From Euzebya rosea (GTDB lineage Bacteria; Actinomycetota; Nitriliruptoria; Euzebyales; Euzebyaceae): DNA of 64,000 nucleotides. How positions within the stretch are numbered: position 1 is the first letter of the stretch; every line of letters starts with the position of its first letter. Positions 45,641 to 54,947 of the stretch are shown one piece after another. A program made the translations under genes and the position numbers. Location of the stretch: assembly GCF_003073135.1 (NCBI RefSeq), contig NZ_PGDQ01000003.1, positions 372,001 to 436,000 on the forward strand, read 5' to 3'. The notes beneath the pieces were generated by a model. It saw only the letters and a program-made list of their open reading frames with translations, did no database searches and was not told the origin of the DNA.

Positions 45641-48600
45641 GTGTCCGACGGACTCGATCGCCTCTACGAACGTCTTCGCAACGCGCTGCCGGAGGACCGG
45701 GCCGACCATGCCGTCGAGCTCGCCAACGCGGCCTACCGCCGGCTCCCCGCCGCCGAACGGGCTGCGCTGGACCTCGACCGCGCCGAGTCGCTGATCCTCG
45801 ACGCCCTCGCGGCGTTCGAGGCCGGCGACGGCTCGTCGCCGCAGATCCGGCTGGAACCCGACGGGGCGACCACGATCGTGCACGTCCACGCCGTCGACGG
45901 CCCCTTCGTGGTGTCGACGGTCACCGAGGAGCTGCACCGGCTGGGGCTGGCGCCCATCGACCTGCTCCACCCCGTGGTCGGCGTCGCCCGTGACGGGGAC
46001 GGCAACCTCAAGTCGCTCGGGCCGGCGCGGACTGCGCCGCGACGCGAGACCTACCTGGCGATGGACCTTCACCAGGCGCTCAACGAGGCGTCCCGCGAGA
46101 CGGTCGCCCAGTACCTCCGGGACGTGCTCGACGACGCCCTGCACGCCATGCGGGACTTCCTGCCGATCAAGCAGCGCATCGCAGGCATCGCCATGGAGGT
46201 CGAGGTGACCGCCGGGTCGCGCTACGACGCCGCCGAGGTGACCGAGGTCGCCACGTTCCTGCGCTGGCTGCTCGACGACTACTTCGTCTTCCTCGGCTAC
46301 CGCGGCTACGACATCAACGGGAGTGGAGATGACGCGACCGCCGTCGTGACCCCCGGCAGCGGCCTGGGGATCCTCCACAGCGAGGAACGGTCCCGCTACG
46401 CCGAGCCCGTCCCGCTGTCGTCGCTGTCGGAAGCGCTCCTGCACCAGGCCACCGAGGGGCCCCTGCTGCGGATCAGCCGGACCAACCGGCTGTCGACGGT
46501 CCACCGGCAGGTCCGGATGATCGACGTGTCCATCCAGAAGGTCGACCCGTCGGGACGCCTCGTCGGGGAACACCGCATCCTCGGGTTGCTCGCCCAGAAG
46601 GCGTTCGTCGAACCCGCGTCGACCATCCCGGTGCTGCGTCGCAAGCTGCGCTTGGTCCTCGAGGCCGAGGACGTCGTCGACCACAGCCACGACGAACGCG
46701 CGCTGCGGACCCTGTTCGACGCCTTCCCCAAGCAGGAGCTGTTCGAGAGCGACGTCGACGAGCTGCGCCAGACGATGGTGAAGCTGCTGGAGGTCTCCCG
46801 CCGGCAGGAGGTCCGCCTGCTGGTCCGCCAGGAGCCCGTGCGGCGGTCGGTGTCGGCGCTGGTGACGGTGCCGCGGGACCGCTTCTCCGCCGAGCTGCGC
46901 AGCCAGGTGCAGGAGCTGCTCCAGGAGCGCTCGGGCGCCACGACCGTCGACTACCAGCTGTCGATGACCGAACGCGACCAGCCGCTGCTGCACTTCACGC
47001 TGCACCTGCCCGAGGGCGTCACGTCACCCCTCGACGTCGACGCGGTCGAGCAGGAGATCCAGCGGCTGACCCGGACGTTCTCCGACGCGCTCACCGAAGC
47101 GCTCGCCGGCCGTCGGGGGATGGCGGACGCCCGGATCGCCGCCGAGCAGTGGTGCAGGGTGCTGCCGGTGGCCTACACCGAGAGCACGGCGGTGGCCACC
47201 GCGGTCACCGACATCGAGGAGCTCGAGGCGCTCGACGGCCCCGACGCCGTCCGCATGCGCCTGATCCGGCCGCCGTCGCCCAACGGGACGTCGTCTCGCG
47301 AGCGACTGCTGCGGTTCCGCCTGTACAAGGCGGGCGAGGGCGTGGAGCTCTCCGGGTTCCTCCCGCTCCTGGAGTCCCTGGGCCTGATCGTGGTGGAGGA
47401 GCAGCCCTACCGGATGGACACCTCACCGGTCTGGGGTGCCCTGCAGATGCACGACTACGGGGTCCGGACCGAGGGGCTGCCCATCGACGTCCGGTCCGAC
47501 GGGCCACGCCTTGCCGATGCAGCGGTCGCCATGTGGGAGGGGCGCGCGTCCGTCGACTCGTTGAACCGGCTCGTGCTCGGGGCCGACATGTCCATCGAGC
47601 AGGTCACCGTGTTGCGTGCCTATCGCCGCTACCTGCGCCAGATCGGGACGACCTACACCGAGGCGACGACCAACGACGCCCTGATCGAGTACCCGGCCGT
47701 CGCCCGGGCCCTCATCGCCTACTTCGACGCCCGGTTCGACCCGGCGATCGAGGACGAGGAGGCGCGGCTGGTGGCCGCCGACTCGGCCCGCCACGACGTC
47801 CTCAGCGCGCTGGAGGCGGTCGAGCGGCTCGACCAGGACCGGATCCTCCGGTCGTTCCTCGGTGTCATGGACGCGACCCTGCGGACCAACCGCTGGCGTC
47901 GTCGTCCGTGGTTGTCGCTCAAGATCGACTCATCCCGGGTTCCCGGTGTGCCCAAGCCCGTGCCGTACCGCGAGATCTTCGTGTACTCCACGGAGATGGA
48001 GGGCGTGCACCTTCGCGGCGGCCCCGTCGCCCGCGGCGGGTTGCGCTGGTCCGACCGGCTGGACGACTTCCGCACCGAGGTGCTCGGCCTGATGAAGGCC
48101 CAGGTCACCAAGAACGCGGTGATCGTGCCGACGGGGTCCAAGGGCGGCTTCGTGCTGAAGCACCGGCCGGTGGACGGCGCGGAGCTGCGCGCGGAGGTCG
48201 AGGCGCAGTACCGCGTCTTCATCCGCGGCCTGCTCGACGTGACCGACAACATCGTCGACGGCGACGTCGTCCCGCCCGAGCACGTCGTCCGGGCCGACGG
48301 TGACGATCCCTACCTGGTCGTCGCGGCCGACCGTGGCACCGCCACGTTCTCCGACATCGCCAACGGCATCTCCGCGGAGTACGGCTTCTGGCTGGACGAT
48401 GCCTTCGCCTCCGGCGGGTCGCAGGGCTACGACCACAAGGCCATGGGCATCACGGCCCGAGGCGCGTGGGTCGCGGTGCAGCGACACTTCCGCGAGCTGT
48501 CCATCGACGTGCAGACCGACCCGATCACCGTCGTCGGGGTCGGGGACATGTCCGGTGACGTGTTCGGCAACGGCATGCTGCGGTCCCGCGCGATCCGACT

Positions 48601-50416
48601 GGTCGCGGCCTTCGACCACCGCGACATCTTCATCGACCCGACGCCCGACGAGGAGACGTCGTTCGAGGAGCGTCGCCGGTTGTTCGAGCTGCCCCGTTCG
48701 TCGTGGCAGGACTACGACCAGTCGTTGTTGTCCGCCGGTGGCGGCGTCTTCTCCAGGACCGTGAAGTCCGTGCGGCTGTCGCCGGAGGCCCGGGAGGCCC
48801 TGCGCATCGACGCCGAGGAGCTGTCACCGCCCGAGCTGATCAACGCCATCCTGAAGGCACCGGTGGACCTGCTGTGGTTCGGCGGCATCGGGACCTACGT
48901 CAAGTCGCGCGAGGAGAGCAACGGCGAGGTCGGGGACCGTGCCAACGACGCCGTCCGCGTCAACGCCGACCAGGTCGGCGCCCGCGTGGTCGGGGAGGGT
49001 GGCAACCTGGCCATGACCCAGCTGGGCCGCATCGGCTACGCCCGACGTGGTGGACGCTGCAACACCGACGCCACCGACAACGCTGCGGGCGTCAACACCT
49101 CCGACCGCGAGGTCAACCTCAAGATCCTGCTGTCGCTGGCCATCAACGCCGGTGAGCTGGAGCCGGACAACCGCAACGACCTGCTGGCTCGCCTGACCGA
49201 GGACGTCGCCGACCAGGTCCTCCGCGACCAGTACCTGCAGACGTGGGCGATCAGTCAGGAGATCGGCTCGGCGCCGGGCGGCATGGGCGCCTACGAGCAG
49301 ATGATGCAGTCGCTGGAGTCCCGCGGACGGCTCGACCGAGCGGTCGAGCTGCTGCCCGACACCGCCGAGGTCGAGGAGCGTCGCACGCAGGGGGCGGGGT
49401 TCACCCGTCCGGAGCTGGCGGTGCTGCTGGCCTACGCCAAGATCGACGTGACCGACCAGCTGCTGGCCGACGGCGTGGTCGACCAGCCGGCGTTCGAGCC
49501 GGTGCGGGCCAGCTACTTCCCGGGCGAGGCAGCGACACGGTTCGCCGACCTGGCACAGGAGCACCGGCTGCGTCGCGACCTGGTCGCCACCATCGTGGCC
49601 GGGGACCTCTGCAACCGGATGGGGATCACCTGGGCGACGCGCACGTCGACCGACCTCGGTGTGGACGTCTCCACCGTGGCGGGGGCCTACTGGATCGCCC
49701 GCGAGGTCATCGACGCCGACGCGTTGTGGCGAGAGGTGGAGGCGCAGGACGATCGGATCGACCCGACGCTGCAGCTGGAGCTGAAGGCGCAGGTCGACCA
49801 GCTGGTCGACGCGTTCGCCAGGTCGTTCGTGCGGCAGGGGAGGACCGGGGACATCGCCGGCGCCATCGCCGCCGACCGGCCGGCCTTCCTCGAGCTGTTC
49901 GACCTGGTCGGCACCACCCGCGCCAGCGAGCAGCACGTGGCCATCCAGCGGACGGCCACACGGTGGGTGGACCTCGGCATCGACGACGACCTGGCCGACC
50001 GGCTGGCCCGACTGTCGGCGCTGACCCTGGTGCCGGGGGTGGCGGCGACGGCCCGCACGACCGACCGCCGCCTGACCGACATCGGGGTGGTGTACCAGCT
50101 GGTGGCCGAACGGCTGCCGCTGGAGCAGATGACCCGCAGCCTGAAGGCCTACGAGCCGCACGGTCGCTGGGAACGCTGGCAGCACCGCGGGCTGGTCGAC
50201 GACGTTCGCCGCCTGCACCACGCCGCCGCCCGCGAGGCGCTGGCCATGGCGGACCTCGAGACCGAACCGGCCGAGGTCGTGGACGGGTTCCTGACCTCCC
50301 GCGCCGGCACGGTCGAACGTGCCGTGGGCCTGGCCCGCCAGGTTCAGGGCCAGCCCGAGGTCGACCTCGACGCCCTGGCCGTCGCCGTCCGAGCCCTCAG
50401 CGAGATCGCCGGATGA
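45641..50416 (+). CDS. gdh: NAD-specific glutamate dehydrogenase, large (180 kDa) type
   Basis: A giant enzyme of 1591 residues catalysing NAD-dependent oxidative deamination of glutamate to 2-oxoglutarate. It belongs to the L_180 class known from Streptomyces clavuligerus, Pseudomonas and mycobacteria. The N-terminal 700 residues comprise ACT-like regulatory domains. The catalytic core starts near residue 790: GGLRWSDRLDDFRTEVLGLM, KNAVIVPTGSKGGFVLK (active-site Lys near 829) and VVGVGDMSGDVFGNGML, with NAD-domain and helical C-terminal segments to the end. GTG 45641 has GGAGG 6 nt upstream; GTG at 45617 is a weaker alternative. Terminated by the hairpin at 50585. Confidence 0.95.
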   Translation: MSDGLDRLYERLRNALPEDRADHAVELANAAYRRLPAAERAALDLDRAESLILDALAAFEAGDGSSPQIRLEPDGATTIVHVHAVDGPFVVSTVTEELHRLGLAPIDLLHPVVGVARDGDGNLKSLGPARTAPRRETYLAMDLHQALNEASRETVAQYLRDVLDDALHAMRDFLPIKQRIAGIAMEVEVTAGSRYDAAEVTEVATFLRWLLDDYFVFLGYRGYDINGSGDDATAVVTPGSGLGILHSEERSRYAEPVPLSSLSEALLHQATEGPLLRISRTNRLSTVHRQVRMIDVSIQKVDPSGRLVGEHRILGLLAQKAFVEPASTIPVLRRKLRLVLEAEDVVDHSHDERALRTLFDAFPKQELFESDVDELRQTMVKLLEVSRRQEVRLLVRQEPVRRSVSALVTVPRDRFSAELRSQVQELLQERSGATTVDYQLSMTERDQPLLHFTLHLPEGVTSPLDVDAVEQEIQRLTRTFSDALTEALAGRRGMADARIAAEQWCRVLPVAYTESTAVATAVTDIEELEALDGPDAVRMRLIRPPSPNGTSSRERLLRFRLYKAGEGVELSGFLPLLESLGLIVVEEQPYRMDTSPVWGALQMHDYGVRTEGLPIDVRSDGPRLADAAVAMWEGRASVDSLNRLVLGADMSIEQVTVLRAYRRYLRQIGTTYTEATTNDALIEYPAVARALIAYFDARFDPAIEDEEARLVAADSARHDVLSALEAVERLDQDRILRSFLGVMDATLRTNRWRRRPWLSLKIDSSRVPGVPKPVPYREIFVYSTEMEGVHLRGGPVARGGLRWSDRLDDFRTEVLGLMKAQVTKNAVIVPTGSKGGFVLKHRPVDGAELRAEVEAQYRVFIRGLLDVTDNIVDGDVVPPEHVVRADGDDPYLVVAADRGTATFSDIANGISAEYGFWLDDAFASGGSQGYDHKAMGITARGAWVAVQRHFRELSIDVQTDPITVVGVGDMSGDVFGNGMLRSRAIRLVAAFDHRDIFIDPTPDEETSFEERRRLFELPRSSWQDYDQSLLSAGGGVFSRTVKSVRLSPEAREALRIDAEELSPPELINAILKAPVDLLWFGGIGTYVKSREESNGEVGDRANDAVRVNADQVGARVVGEGGNLAMTQLGRIGYARRGGRCNTDATDNAAGVNTSDREVNLKILLSLAINAGELEPDNRNDLLARLTEDVADQVLRDQYLQTWAISQEIGSAPGGMGAYEQMMQSLESRGRLDRAVELLPDTAEVEERRTQGAGFTRPELAVLLAYAKIDVTDQLLADGVVDQPAFEPVRASYFPGEAATRFADLAQEHRLRRDLVATIVAGDLCNRMGITWATRTSTDLGVDVSTVAGAYWIAREVIDADALWREVEAQDDRIDPTLQLELKAQVDQLVDAFARSFVRQGRTGDIAGAIAADRPAFLELFDLVGTTRASEQHVAIQRTATRWVDLGIDDDLADRLARLSALTLVPGVAATARTTDRRLTDIGVVYQLVAERLPLEQMTRSLKAYEPHGRWERWQHRGLVDDVRRLHHAAAREALAMADLETEPAEVVDGFLTSRAGTVERAVGLARQVQGQPEVDLDALAVAVRALSEIAG

Positions 50417-50436
50417 GGACACCACTGGACCGCAAT

Positions 50437-50486
50437 CCGGCGATTCGGGGGGTACGGGGGGTGTCCCCCCGGGCTGGTATCGCCGG
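50437..50486 (+). terminator. Nested hairpin after gdh
   Basis: An outer eight-base-pair stem (50437-50444 with 50479-50486) encloses a six-G/six-C hairpin (50456-50461 with 50465-50470) with loop TGT. It begins 21 nt after the gdh stop. Confidence 0.6.
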
Positions 50487-50512
50487 CTGAGCACACGGCT
50501 GACTCTGGGCAG

Positions 50513-50781
50513 TCCTGCGTCCACCGTCGCAGGCGCCCGAGGGTCACGGAGCCGAGGAATCCGAGCGCAGCGAGGATCATGCAGAACGCCCCGCCGGTGG
50601 GCGGGGCGTTCCTGTTTCCGTCAACCGATCTGGATCATCCTGCGTGCACCGCCGCAGGCGCACCCCGTCTGGACTGAGGAGACTCGCAGGCCCGATGCGG
50701 AGCGAGGGGCGAGAATCGACGAGGGAAGACGGGAGTCACGGCGCCGAGGACCATCCGAGCGCAGCGAGGATCATGTGGAAC
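50513..50781. repeat. Composite direct repeat, two diverged copies
   Basis: Segment 1 is 24 nt at 50513-50536 and 50638-50661 with two mismatches. Each copy contains the inverted repeat CCTGCG...CGCAGG. Segment 2 is 47-49 nt at 50541-50586 and 50733-50781; it shares GAGCGCAGCGAGGATCAT exactly and has a two-base insertion. Each copy of segment 2 runs straight into a strong hairpin. Confidence 0.75.
50585..50610 (+). terminator. Terminator hairpin for gdh
   Basis: A perfect eleven-base-pair stem (50585-50595 with 50600-50610) and a four-base loop, followed by CCTGTTT. The best terminator candidate in this gap. Confidence 0.8.
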
Positions 50782-50814
50782 AGATCGGGGACCGCGTCAG
50801 CGGTCCTCGATCTG
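50781..50814 (-). terminator. Hairpin overlapping the gltA stop codon
   Basis: A fifteen-base-pair stem (50781-50795 with 50800-50814, one G-U pair). The four-base loop GTCA at 50796-50799 contains the gltA stop codon (50797-50799, minus strand). The ascending arm encodes the last residues of citrate synthase. Confidence 0.75.
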
Positions 50815-52083
50815 GACGTACTCGCGGGTGGCGGCGCCGGTGTAGATCTGCCGGGGGCGGCCGATGCGGGTGTCGGGGTCGCTCATCATTTCCTTCCACT
50901 GGGCGATCCAGCCCGGCAGGCGGCCGATGGCGAACATGACGGTGAACATCTCCACCGGCAGGCCCATGGCCCGGTAGATCAGGCCCGAGTAGAAGTCGAC
51001 GTTGGGGTACAGCTTCTTCTCGATGAAGTAGTCGTCGTTGAGGGCGACTTCCTCCAGCTCCTTGGCGATCTCGAACAGCGGGTCGTTGGGCGCCAGCTTC
51101 TGCAGGACCTTGTCCGCGGTCTCCTTGATGATGGTGGCCCGCGGGTCGAAGTTCTTGTAGACGCGGTGCCCGAAGCCCATCAGGCGGAACGGGTCGTTCT
51201 TGTCCTTGGCCCGGTTGACGAACGAGGCGGTGTCACCGTCGGCGTCGCGGATCTCCGCCAGCATCTCCAGGACGGCCTGGTTGGCGCCGCCGTGCAGCGG
51301 GCCCCACAGCGCGTTGATGCCCGACGCGATGGCGGCGAACATGTTCACCTGCGTCGAGCCGACCAGGCGCACGGCCGTGGTGGAGGCGTTCTGCTCGTGG
51401 TCGGCGTGCAGGATGTACAGCAGGTCCAGCGCCTTGGCGATCTCGGGGTCGACCTCGTAGGGCTCGGCCTTCACGCCGAACATCATGTGGAGGAAGTTCG
51501 CCGGGTAGCTCAGCTTGTTCCACGGGTAGATGAACGCCTGCCCGATGGACTTCTTGTACGACCACGCCGCGATCGTCGGCATCTTGGCCATGAGGCGGTA
51601 GATCGACACCTCGACGTCCCGCTCGTCCTTGGGGTCGTAGTGGTCCTGGTAGAACGTCGACAGGCCAGCCGTGGCCGCGGAGAGGATCGCCATCGGGTGC
51701 GCGCTCTTGGGGAACGCGTCGAAGAACTGGCGCATGTCCTCGTGGAGCAGCGTGTGGATGGTGATCTGCTGCTCGAAGTAGTCCAGCTCCGACTGGGTGG
51801 GCAGCTCGCCGAAGATCAGCAGGTAGGAGACCTCCAGGAAGTTGGAGGACTGCGCAAGCTGCTCGATCGGGTAGCCGCGGTAGCGCAGGATGCCCGCCTC
51901 ACCGTTGAGGTAGGTGATGTCGCTTCGGCACGAGGAGGTGGAGGCGAAGCCGGGGTCGTAGGTGGTCAGCCCGGTGGCCCCACGCAGGCCGGAGGAGTGG
52001 ATGCCGCGATCACCTTCGGTTCCCTGGACCACCGGTGCTTCGAAGTGATCGCCTTCCAGCTCGATGCGTGCGTGGTCAGTCAT
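50797..52083 (-). CDS. gltA: Citrate synthase
   Basis: Condenses acetyl-CoA and oxaloacetate at the entry of the TCA cycle, 428 residues, type II hexameric-like form. The N-terminus (LRGATGLTTYDPGFASTSSC, ITYLNGEAGILRYRGYPIEQ) is typical. Active-site residues are His in LHADHEQNAST, His in GPLHGGANQ and GFGHRVYKNFDPRA, and the catalytic Asp in NVDFYSGLIYRAMG. Its last codons form one arm of a hairpin. The start ATG 52083 diverges from the GH13 gene. Confidence 0.96.
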   Translation of the reverse strand: MTDHARIELEGDHFEAPVVQGTEGDRGIHSSGLRGATGLTTYDPGFASTSSCRSDITYLNGEAGILRYRGYPIEQLAQSSNFLEVSYLLIFGELPTQSELDYFEQQITIHTLLHEDMRQFFDAFPKSAHPMAILSAATAGLSTFYQDHYDPKDERDVEVSIYRLMAKMPTIAAWSYKKSIGQAFIYPWNKLSYPANFLHMMFGVKAEPYEVDPEIAKALDLLYILHADHEQNASTTAVRLVGSTQVNMFAAIASGINALWGPLHGGANQAVLEMLAEIRDADGDTASFVNRAKDKNDPFRLMGFGHRVYKNFDPRATIIKETADKVLQKLAPNDPLFEIAKELEEVALNDDYFIEKKLYPNVDFYSGLIYRAMGLPVEMFTVMFAIGRLPGWIAQWKEMMSDPDTRIGRPRQIYTGAATREYVQIEDR

Positions 52084-52179
52084 GGGAGATGCCTTTGGGT
52101 CGGGGCGTAACGCGGTATTCGGGTGGCGGTCGGATCACACGTCCGCCGGTGGCGAATGTAGCCGACGACCGGGTGGTTC

Positions 52180-53910
52180 GTGCAGCCGAGGCTGGGTCCG
52201 CGGACCGATCGGTGGCAGGCTGTGGAAGTGCTCGACTCCGCCCTGCGCACACACCTTTCCGCCCTGTATCCGCCCGATGTCGCAGAGGTGACGCTGCCAC
52301 GCCTGATGGCGCTCGCCGAACGCCATCGGCGCCCCCGGGAGGTCCGTCCGCTGGACCAGCACGACGTGTGGCTGATCGCCTACGCCGACCATGTCGGCGA
52401 CGGCCGCCGACCACCGCTGCAGGTCATGGACGAGCTGCTGTCGGGACCGCTGGCCGACGTCGTCAACGGCGTCCACCTGCTGCCGTTCTACCCGTGGACG
52501 TCCGACGACGGCTTCGCGGTCGTGGACTTCCGGGCGGTCGATCCCGCGGTCGGGGACTGGGACGACGTCGTCGCGGTCGGGCGTGGACGACGCCTGATGG
52601 TCGACGCCGTCGTCAACCACATGTCGGCGTCCTCCACCCATGTGCGCGACTGGACAGGACACGTCCTGAGCCCGCACGAGTCGTTCGACACCTCCGAGGT
52701 CGTCCGCCCCCGCACCAGCCCGCTGCTGACGCCATTCGAGGCACCGAACGGGCTGGTGCGCCACGCGTGGACCACGTTCTCGCCCGACCAGGTGGACCTC
52801 GACTACGGCAACCCCGACGTGCTCGTGGACATGACCGACGTCCTGCTCGGCTACGTCGAGCGCGGCGCGTCGGTCATCCGCCTCGACGCCGTCGCCTTCC
52901 TGTGGAAGGAGAGCGGCACCCCCTGCATCCACCTGCCGCAGACCCACGAGGTCATCCGGCTGTGGCGGACCATGCTGGACTGGTGTGCCCCCGGCAGCAT
53001 GCTGATCACCGAGACGAACGTCCCCCACGAGGAGAACATCAGCTACTTCGGTGACGGCAGCGACGAAGCACATCTCGTCTACCAGTTCGCACTCGCACCC
53101 CTGGTCCTCGCCTCGTTCATGTGGGGCAACGCCCAGGACCTGACCCGCTGGGCCGCATCGCTGGAGCCACCGCCCGGCCAGGGGACGTTCTTCAACTTCC
53201 TCGCCTCCCACGACGGCATCGGGCTCCGACCCGCCGAGGGGCTGGTGTCGTCCACCCAGGTCGACGGGCTGTGCGCGCTGGCTCGCGCCGCCGGGGGAGG
53301 GGTGTCCTACCGCTCCGGCCCGAACGGGCGCCAGCTGCCCTACGAGCTGAACACGACGGTCCTCGACGCCCTCGACGCGGTGGCCGACGACGGGGGCACG
53401 ATCCAGCGGATCGTCGCCGCCCATGCGATCCTCCTCGCCCTCCAGGGCGTCCCCGGGATGTGGGCCGGTTCACTCCTCGGGGTGCGCAACTGGACCGACG
53501 GCGTCCAGCAGACCGGCCGGCTGCGGACGGTCAACCGACGTCGGCTGCTGCTCGACGAGCTGATGGCCGACCTGCAGCGCGACGGGTCCTTCGTGTCGGC
53601 GGTCTTCCACGGCCTGGCCGAGCTCGTGGCCCTGCGCACCAGCAGCCCCGCGTTCGACCCGCACAGCCCCCAGCGGGTGCTGGCCGGACCGTCGTGGCTG
53701 TTCGGGGTCCAGCGGGGTGAGGGACCGGACCGGCACGTGGTGCTGGTCAGCGTTTCGGACCGTGACAGGGCCGTTCGGCTGGGTGACCTCGGGGTCGGGG
53801 GTCGGTGGCGCGACCGCTTGGGCTCGCCCGGGACGACGCCCTACGGTCCCGACGACGTCCTCGTGCTGCCCCCGTGGGGCGTGGCCTGGCTGGCCCTGGA
53901 CGAGGACTGA
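52180..53910 (+). CDS. GH13_18 sugar phosphorylase (candidate glucosylglycerate phosphorylase)
   Basis: A 576-residue alpha-amylase-superfamily enzyme resembling sucrose phosphorylase. The catalytic elements are DAVVNHMSASS, the nucleophile Asp in VIRLDAVAFLWKE (about 236), the acid/base Glu in ITETNVPHEENISYF (about 278) and the transition-state Asp in FLASHDGIGLRP (about 345). Hydrolysing amylases lack the NHMSASS/WKESGTPC features. GH13_18 includes phosphorylases of sucrose, glucosylglycerate and others. The convergent gpgS gene favours glucosylglycerate as substrate (inference). The start is uncertain: GTG at 52180, or GTG at 52222 or 52228, which would remove 14-16 residues. Confidence 0.82.
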   Translation: MQPRLGPRTDRWQAVEVLDSALRTHLSALYPPDVAEVTLPRLMALAERHRRPREVRPLDQHDVWLIAYADHVGDGRRPPLQVMDELLSGPLADVVNGVHLLPFYPWTSDDGFAVVDFRAVDPAVGDWDDVVAVGRGRRLMVDAVVNHMSASSTHVRDWTGHVLSPHESFDTSEVVRPRTSPLLTPFEAPNGLVRHAWTTFSPDQVDLDYGNPDVLVDMTDVLLGYVERGASVIRLDAVAFLWKESGTPCIHLPQTHEVIRLWRTMLDWCAPGSMLITETNVPHEENISYFGDGSDEAHLVYQFALAPLVLASFMWGNAQDLTRWAASLEPPPGQGTFFNFLASHDGIGLRPAEGLVSSTQVDGLCALARAAGGGVSYRSGPNGRQLPYELNTTVLDALDAVADDGGTIQRIVAAHAILLALQGVPGMWAGSLLGVRNWTDGVQQTGRLRTVNRRRLLLDELMADLQRDGSFVSAVFHGLAELVALRTSSPAFDPHSPQRVLAGPSWLFGVQRGEGPDRHVVLVSVSDRDRAVRLGDLGVGGRWRDRLGSPGTTPYGPDDVLVLPPWGVAWLALDED

Positions 53911-53934
53911 CCCCTGTCCGGTGGAGCGGGATCC

Positions 53935-54894
53935 TCAGCGGCGGGAGCCCATCGGCGGCCGCTCGACGATGGCGATCGACTGTGCCTCCGACATCCCGAC
54001 GGTGCCGTCGTCGCCGCGGACGAACTGGCGGTAGGCCGTGGGCAGGTCGCCGAGCTGGGCCCGGTCGGCGTCGGGAAGGCGTCGAAGCGCCGCCTGGGCA
54101 ACGCCGAACGCCATGCGGCTGAGCGCCTCGAGGGACTGGTTGCGGTGGATGCGCTGCTGCACGTCGACCTGCGCGATCGCGCCGGCACCCCGCAGGCGCA
54201 ACGTGTCGATCAGCATGCCGACCTCCACGCCGTAGCCGGTCAGGAACGGGATCGACTCCAGCAGGGTGCGCCGGCCGGCGTACTCCCCGGACAGGGGCTG
54301 GACGAGCCCGGCGAGCTCCGGCCAGAACAGGTTGAGCAACGGCCGGGCCAGCAATTCGGTGACGCGTCCGCCGCCGGAGGCGTGCATGACCCCGTCGAGC
54401 TCCACCGGCCGGTCGTAGAAGGCCTTGACCAGCTCGACGTCGGGGTCGGTCAGCAGCGGGCCGAGCAAGCCGGAGACGAACCGCGGGTCGGGGTTGCGGA
54501 TGTCGGTGTCGATGAAGGCGACGATGTCACCGCTGGTGACCGCGAGGCTGCGCCACAGCGCGTCGCCCTTGCCCAGCCCGGGACCGAGGTCGGGGAAGAC
54601 CCCTATGTCGGTGTGCACCCGTGCGCCGTGGTCGGCCGCGACGCGCTGGGTGTCGTCGCTGGACCCCCCGTCGAGCACGACGATCTCGTCGACCAGCTCG
54701 CCGGCCAGCGACATGACCGAGTCGATCACCCCCCCGACCGTGGCCGACTCGTTGCGGGTCGGCAGGACCACGCTGACCGTCACGTCCTGCTCCGCCTTGC
54801 GGGCGGCGAGGTCGGTGGGGTCGAACTGTCCTGCGGTGAAGGTCCGCTCGGCGAACCAGGTCTCGATGTCGAAGGGGGTGGGGGAGGGCTGCAC
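53935..54894 (-). CDS. gpgS: Glucosyl-3-phosphoglycerate synthase
   Basis: Transfers glucose from a nucleotide sugar to 3-phosphoglycerate, the first step of glucosylglycerate and of methylglucose lipopolysaccharide in mycobacteria. The GT81 pattern is VSVVLPTRNESATVGGVID, EIVVLDGGSSDDTQRVA, GKGDALWRSL, the metal-binding DTD of VAFIDTDIRNPDP, SGEYAGRRTLLESIPF and GYGVEVGMLIDTLR. GTG 54894 gives 319 residues, close to mycobacterial GpgS (324). Any earlier start would extend into the intergenic stretch after the cupredoxin gene. It lies 53 nt after the oxidase-cluster cupredoxin gene and faces the GH13_18 gene. Confidence 0.9.
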   Translation of the reverse strand: MQPSPTPFDIETWFAERTFTAGQFDPTDLAARKAEQDVTVSVVLPTRNESATVGGVIDSVMSLAGELVDEIVVLDGGSSDDTQRVAADHGARVHTDIGVFPDLGPGLGKGDALWRSLAVTSGDIVAFIDTDIRNPDPRFVSGLLGPLLTDPDVELVKAFYDRPVELDGVMHASGGGRVTELLARPLLNLFWPELAGLVQPLSGEYAGRRTLLESIPFLTGYGVEVGMLIDTLRLRGAGAIAQVDVQQRIHRNQSLEALSRMAFGVAQAALRRLPDADRAQLGDLPTAYRQFVRGDDGTVGMSEAQSIAIVERPPMGSRR

Positions 54895-54947
54895 GGGGTG
54901 CGGGGTCTTCTTCCTCGGCTCGAGGGGGTGGACTGGGAGCCCGGGGG

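Larger units (their letters stand above)
50417..50796. other. Repeat-rich intergenic region between gdh and gltA
   Basis: This 380-nt gap lies between convergent genes and carries no convincing gene. It holds a nested hairpin (50437-50486), a composite direct repeat, a terminator (50585-50610) and the edge of a hairpin that invades the gltA 3' end. The sequence is probably two diverged copies of one unit, each ending in a hairpin. Confidence 0.7.
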
